From Bacteroides zhangwenhongii (GTDB lineage: Bacteria; Bacteroidota; Bacteroidia; Bacteroidales; Bacteroidaceae), in NCBI RefSeq assembly GCF_009193325.2, contig NZ_CP059856.1:1240001-1304000 (forward strand): DNA of 64,000 bases, written 5' to 3'. Within the stretch, counting starts at the first letter, position 1. Each line of letters begins with the position of its first letter. A program made the translations under genes and the position numbers. Shown here one piece after another: positions 61,852 through 64,000 of this stretch. Below the pieces are notes generated by a model, which saw only the letters and a list, made by a program, of their open reading frames with translations, ran no database searches and was not told where the DNA came from.

Positions 61852-62994
61852 ATGTATATATTTCTACAACAATATTGGTGGCTTGTCGTTTCCTTGCTGG
61901 GAGCTATCCTCGTGTTTTTATTGTTTGTGCAAGGAGGTAATTCTTTGTTGTTCTGTCTCGGTAAGACGGAAGAACACCGGAAAATGATGGTGAATTCTAC
62001 CGGTCGTAAGTGGGAGTTTACATTTACTACACTGGTCACGTTCGGAGGGGCTTTCTTTGCTTCTTTTCCATTGTTTTATAGTACAAGTTTCGGTGGAGCT
62101 TATTGGCTTTGGATGATTATTCTTTTCAGCTTTGTATTGCAGGCTGTCAGTTATGAATTTCAGAGCAAGGCGGGAAATCTGTTGGGCAAAAAGACATATC
62201 AGACTTTTCTGGTGATTAATGGAGTAGTAGGGCCGTTGTTGCTTGGCGGAGCTGTGGCGACTTTCTTCACAGGTTCCGATTTCTATATCAATAAAGCTAA
62301 TATGACGGATACTGTTATGCCGGTAATCAGTCATTGGGGGAATGGCTGGCATGGATTGGATGCACTGACAAATATCTGGAATGTTATTCTTGGATTAGCA
62401 GTATTCTTCCTTGCCCGTGTGCTGGGTGCGCTTTACTTCATTAATAATATTGCGGACAAGGAACTGACGGATAAATGTCGTCGTGCGGTGCAGAATAATA
62501 CGATTCTGTTTCTTGTATTCTTCTTGACATTTGTGATTCGTACATTGGTTTCTGATGGCTTTGCCGTGAATCCGGATACACAGGAGGTTTATATGCAACC
62601 TTTTAAATATTTCATGAACTTTATCGAAATGCCCGTAGTTTTGATCTTATTCCTGATAGGAGTGGTGTTGGTACTCTTCGGTATTGGCAAGACGTTGCTT
62701 AGAAAGACTTTTGATAAGGGTATCTGGTTTACAGGAATTGGGACGGTATTGACTGTTTTGTCCTTGCTGTTGGTGGCAGGATATAATAATACTGCTTATT
62801 ATCCGTCTTATACGGACCTGCAAAGCTCATTGACTTTGGCTAACAGTTGTTCTAGTGAGTTTACTTTAAAGACGATGGCCTATGTTTCTATACTTGTCCC
62901 GTTTGTGATAGCTTATATATTCTATGCTTGGCGTAGTATCGACCGTCATAAGATAACGGAAAAAGAGATGGACGAGGGAGGACACTCTTATTAA
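61852..62994 (+). CDS. cydB: Cytochrome bd ubiquinol oxidase subunit II
   Basis: 380 residues with about eight to nine membrane helices. YWWLVVSLLGAILVFLLFVQGGNSLLF at the start corresponds to the FxDGFDLG-type first helix of CydB. NSTGRKWEFTFTTLVTFGGAFFASFP and WGNGWHGLDALTNIWN follow the family pattern. It lies 11 bases after cydA, and a strong terminator follows. Together with CydA it forms the quinol oxidase in the inner membrane. Confidence 0.95.
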   Translation: MYIFLQQYWWLVVSLLGAILVFLLFVQGGNSLLFCLGKTEEHRKMMVNSTGRKWEFTFTTLVTFGGAFFASFPLFYSTSFGGAYWLWMIILFSFVLQAVSYEFQSKAGNLLGKKTYQTFLVINGVVGPLLLGGAVATFFTGSDFYINKANMTDTVMPVISHWGNGWHGLDALTNIWNVILGLAVFFLARVLGALYFINNIADKELTDKCRRAVQNNTILFLVFFLTFVIRTLVSDGFAVNPDTQEVYMQPFKYFMNFIEMPVVLILFLIGVVLVLFGIGKTLLRKTFDKGIWFTGIGTVLTVLSLLLVAGYNNTAYYPSYTDLQSSLTLANSCSSEFTLKTMAYVSILVPFVIAYIFYAWRSIDRHKITEKEMDEGGHSY

Positions 62995-63022
62995 GTTGAG
63001 AGTTGAAAGTTGAGAATTGAGA

Positions 63023-63064
63023 GTTGGCTGCGCAATAGTAATATTATTGCGCAGCCGACTTTTT
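63023..63064 (+). terminator. Terminator of the cydAB operon, preceded by short tandem repeats
   Basis: GGCTGCGCAATA and TATTGCGCAGCC arms (63026-63037, 63045-63056), extended outward to AGT/ACT, then five Ts. The 28 bases before it (62994-63022) are imperfect tandem copies of AGTTGAG/AGTTGAA. Confidence 0.9.
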
Positions 63065-63108
63065 GTTTTAATGTCGGACTGGATAGAAAAACGGTTTTTT
63101 ATTCTTAC

Positions 63109-64000
63109 CTATTTGACTACATTTTCCGGTGTTCCGGCGATGTATGCTTGTAGATTGCTGATTGCAATGTTCATCAATCTTTCGCGGGCTTCTAGGGTTG
63201 CCCATGCAATATGTGGAGTGATGTAACAGTTCTTGGCTGTCAGCAACGGGTTATCAGCATGGGGAGGTTCGGTTGAGAGTACGTCTACTCCTGCTGCAAA
63301 AATCTTACCACTGTTCAGAGCATCTGCCAAATCTTGTTCATTGATTAGCGGTCCGCGCCCGGTATTGATTAAGATAGCTGTTGGCTTCATCATGGCAAGA
63401 CGACGGGCATTAACCATCTCATGTGTCTCCGGAGTAAGCGGGCAATGTAAACTGATAATATCACATTCGCTGAAAAGTTGGTCTAAATCCATCTTCTTGA
63501 TTTCAGGTGGTAACTGGAAATGAGACTTTGAAGTCAACGCATACACTTGCATACCAAAACCTATGGCAACACGTGCTGTTGTATATCCGGTATTTCCCAA
63601 TCCGACCAGACCTATTTTCTTATCTCTCAATTCTATCAGCGGCGTGTCCCAGAAACAGAAATCTTTGCTGTTCGTCCAACGGCCTTTATGCACTTCTTCC
63701 GAATGGTGTTGCACTTGCTGGCTGATATTCAATATGTGCGCAAATACCATTTGGGCAACGGAAGCTGTACTGTATGAAGGTATGTTAGTGACAACAATAC
63801 CCCGTTCTTTAGCTGCAACTGTATCAACTACATTGTATCCGGTAGCTAATACACCGATATATTTCAATTCGGGCAGTGCAGCCATGTGCTCTGCATTAAT
63901 GATTACTTTATTAGTCAGGAGTACTTCAGCTCCGGCTGCACGTTCTAATACTTCTTCGGGAGCAGTACGGTCGTAAATCACGCATTCTCCTAAGGCTTTT
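63109..64000 (-). CDS. D-2-hydroxyacid dehydrogenase (glycerate dehydrogenase-like), partial at window edge
   Basis: 297 codons are visible; the frame is open at the right edge (KALGEC before VIYDRTAPEEV), so the true start lies outside. Only 15-25 residues are probably missing. NAD-binding GLVGLGNTGYTTARVAIGFG (about residue 150 of the full protein), catalytic Arg in NTGRGPLINEQDLADAL, Glu in GVDVLSTEPPHADNPLL and His in NCYITPHIAWAT. It reduces a 2-keto acid such as hydroxypyruvate; the exact substrate is not readable. The C-terminus is convergent with cydB. Confidence 0.93.
   Translation of the reverse strand, partial: KALGECVIYDRTAPEEVLERAAGAEVLLTNKVIINAEHMAALPELKYIGVLATGYNVVDTVAAKERGIVVTNIPSYSTASVAQMVFAHILNISQQVQHHSEEVHKGRWTNSKDFCFWDTPLIELRDKKIGLVGLGNTGYTTARVAIGFGMQVYALTSKSHFQLPPEIKKMDLDQLFSECDIISLHCPLTPETHEMVNARRLAMMKPTAILINTGRGPLINEQDLADALNSGKIFAAGVDVLSTEPPHADNPLLTAKNCYITPHIAWATLEARERLMNIAISNLQAYIAGTPENVVK

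Overview
The window looks like chromosomal DNA of a gut Bacteroides. The evidence is SusC/SusD pairs, many secreted or lipoprotein hydrolases, weak ribosome binding sites, and repeated use of the Bacteroides primary promoter form (TTTG, 18-21 bases, TAnnTTTG). The neighbourhood of gmd-fcl and gnd-zwf-pgl resembles what I remember of the B. thetaiotaomicron group. I cannot name the species from sequence alone.

Region 1 (1-17.1 kb) is a host-glycan utilization block. Leftward run the remains of a sugar-porter transporter, an N-acylglucosamine 2-epimerase and a SusC/SusD pair (the SusD runs off the left edge). Rightward run a GH33 sialidase, two overlapping GH20 beta-hexosaminidases, and a second SusC/SusD pair. 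Together they would release sialic acid and N-acetylhexosamines from mucin-type glycans, import the products and epimerise ManNAc. The transporter has lost its N-terminal two thirds, and a 13-codon signal-peptide-like stub follows the sialidase, so the block seems to have been cut down.

Region 2 (17.1-29.2 kb) is mostly housekeeping: an AlkC-type DNA glycosylase, grpE-dnaJ, an ABC-F protein whose second ATP site is degenerate, an AAA-ATPase/PD-(D/E)XK protein, a secreted esterase with an LRR protein, a CPBP membrane protease and Tex.

Region 3 (29.3-36.8 kb) holds a sensor kinase coupled to a secreted 5'-nucleotidase, an AraC regulator, and a Crp/Fnr regulator divergent from a lipoprotein gene across a perfect FNR-like box. 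Two tRNA genes (Ser-GCU and Glu-CUC), a candidate small RNA and a small lipoprotein follow.

Region 4 (36.8-51.3 kb) is central metabolism and envelope: a YidE/AspT-type transporter, class III fructose-bisphosphatase, an acyl-CoA synthetase coupled to a 16-residue-repeat outer-membrane protein, the GDP-fucose genes gmd and fcl, a DAACS symporter with altered binding motifs, and gnd-zwf-pgl for the oxidative pentose phosphate pathway. Large intergenic palindromes lie here.

Region 5 (51.3-53.3 kb) is a small AT-rich accessory patch: a 70-residue protein, an ECF-type sigma factor, a hicAB toxin-antitoxin pair with a likely operator, and a second candidate small RNA.

Region 6 (53.3-64 kb) is a TolC-MacA-MacB type exporter operon that ends in its own LytS/LytTR-type two-component system. 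Rightward follow DUF4492-cydA-cydB (cytochrome bd oxidase), and then leftward a D-2-hydroxyacid dehydrogenase cut by the right edge. I saw no insertion sequence, prophage or CRISPR array.
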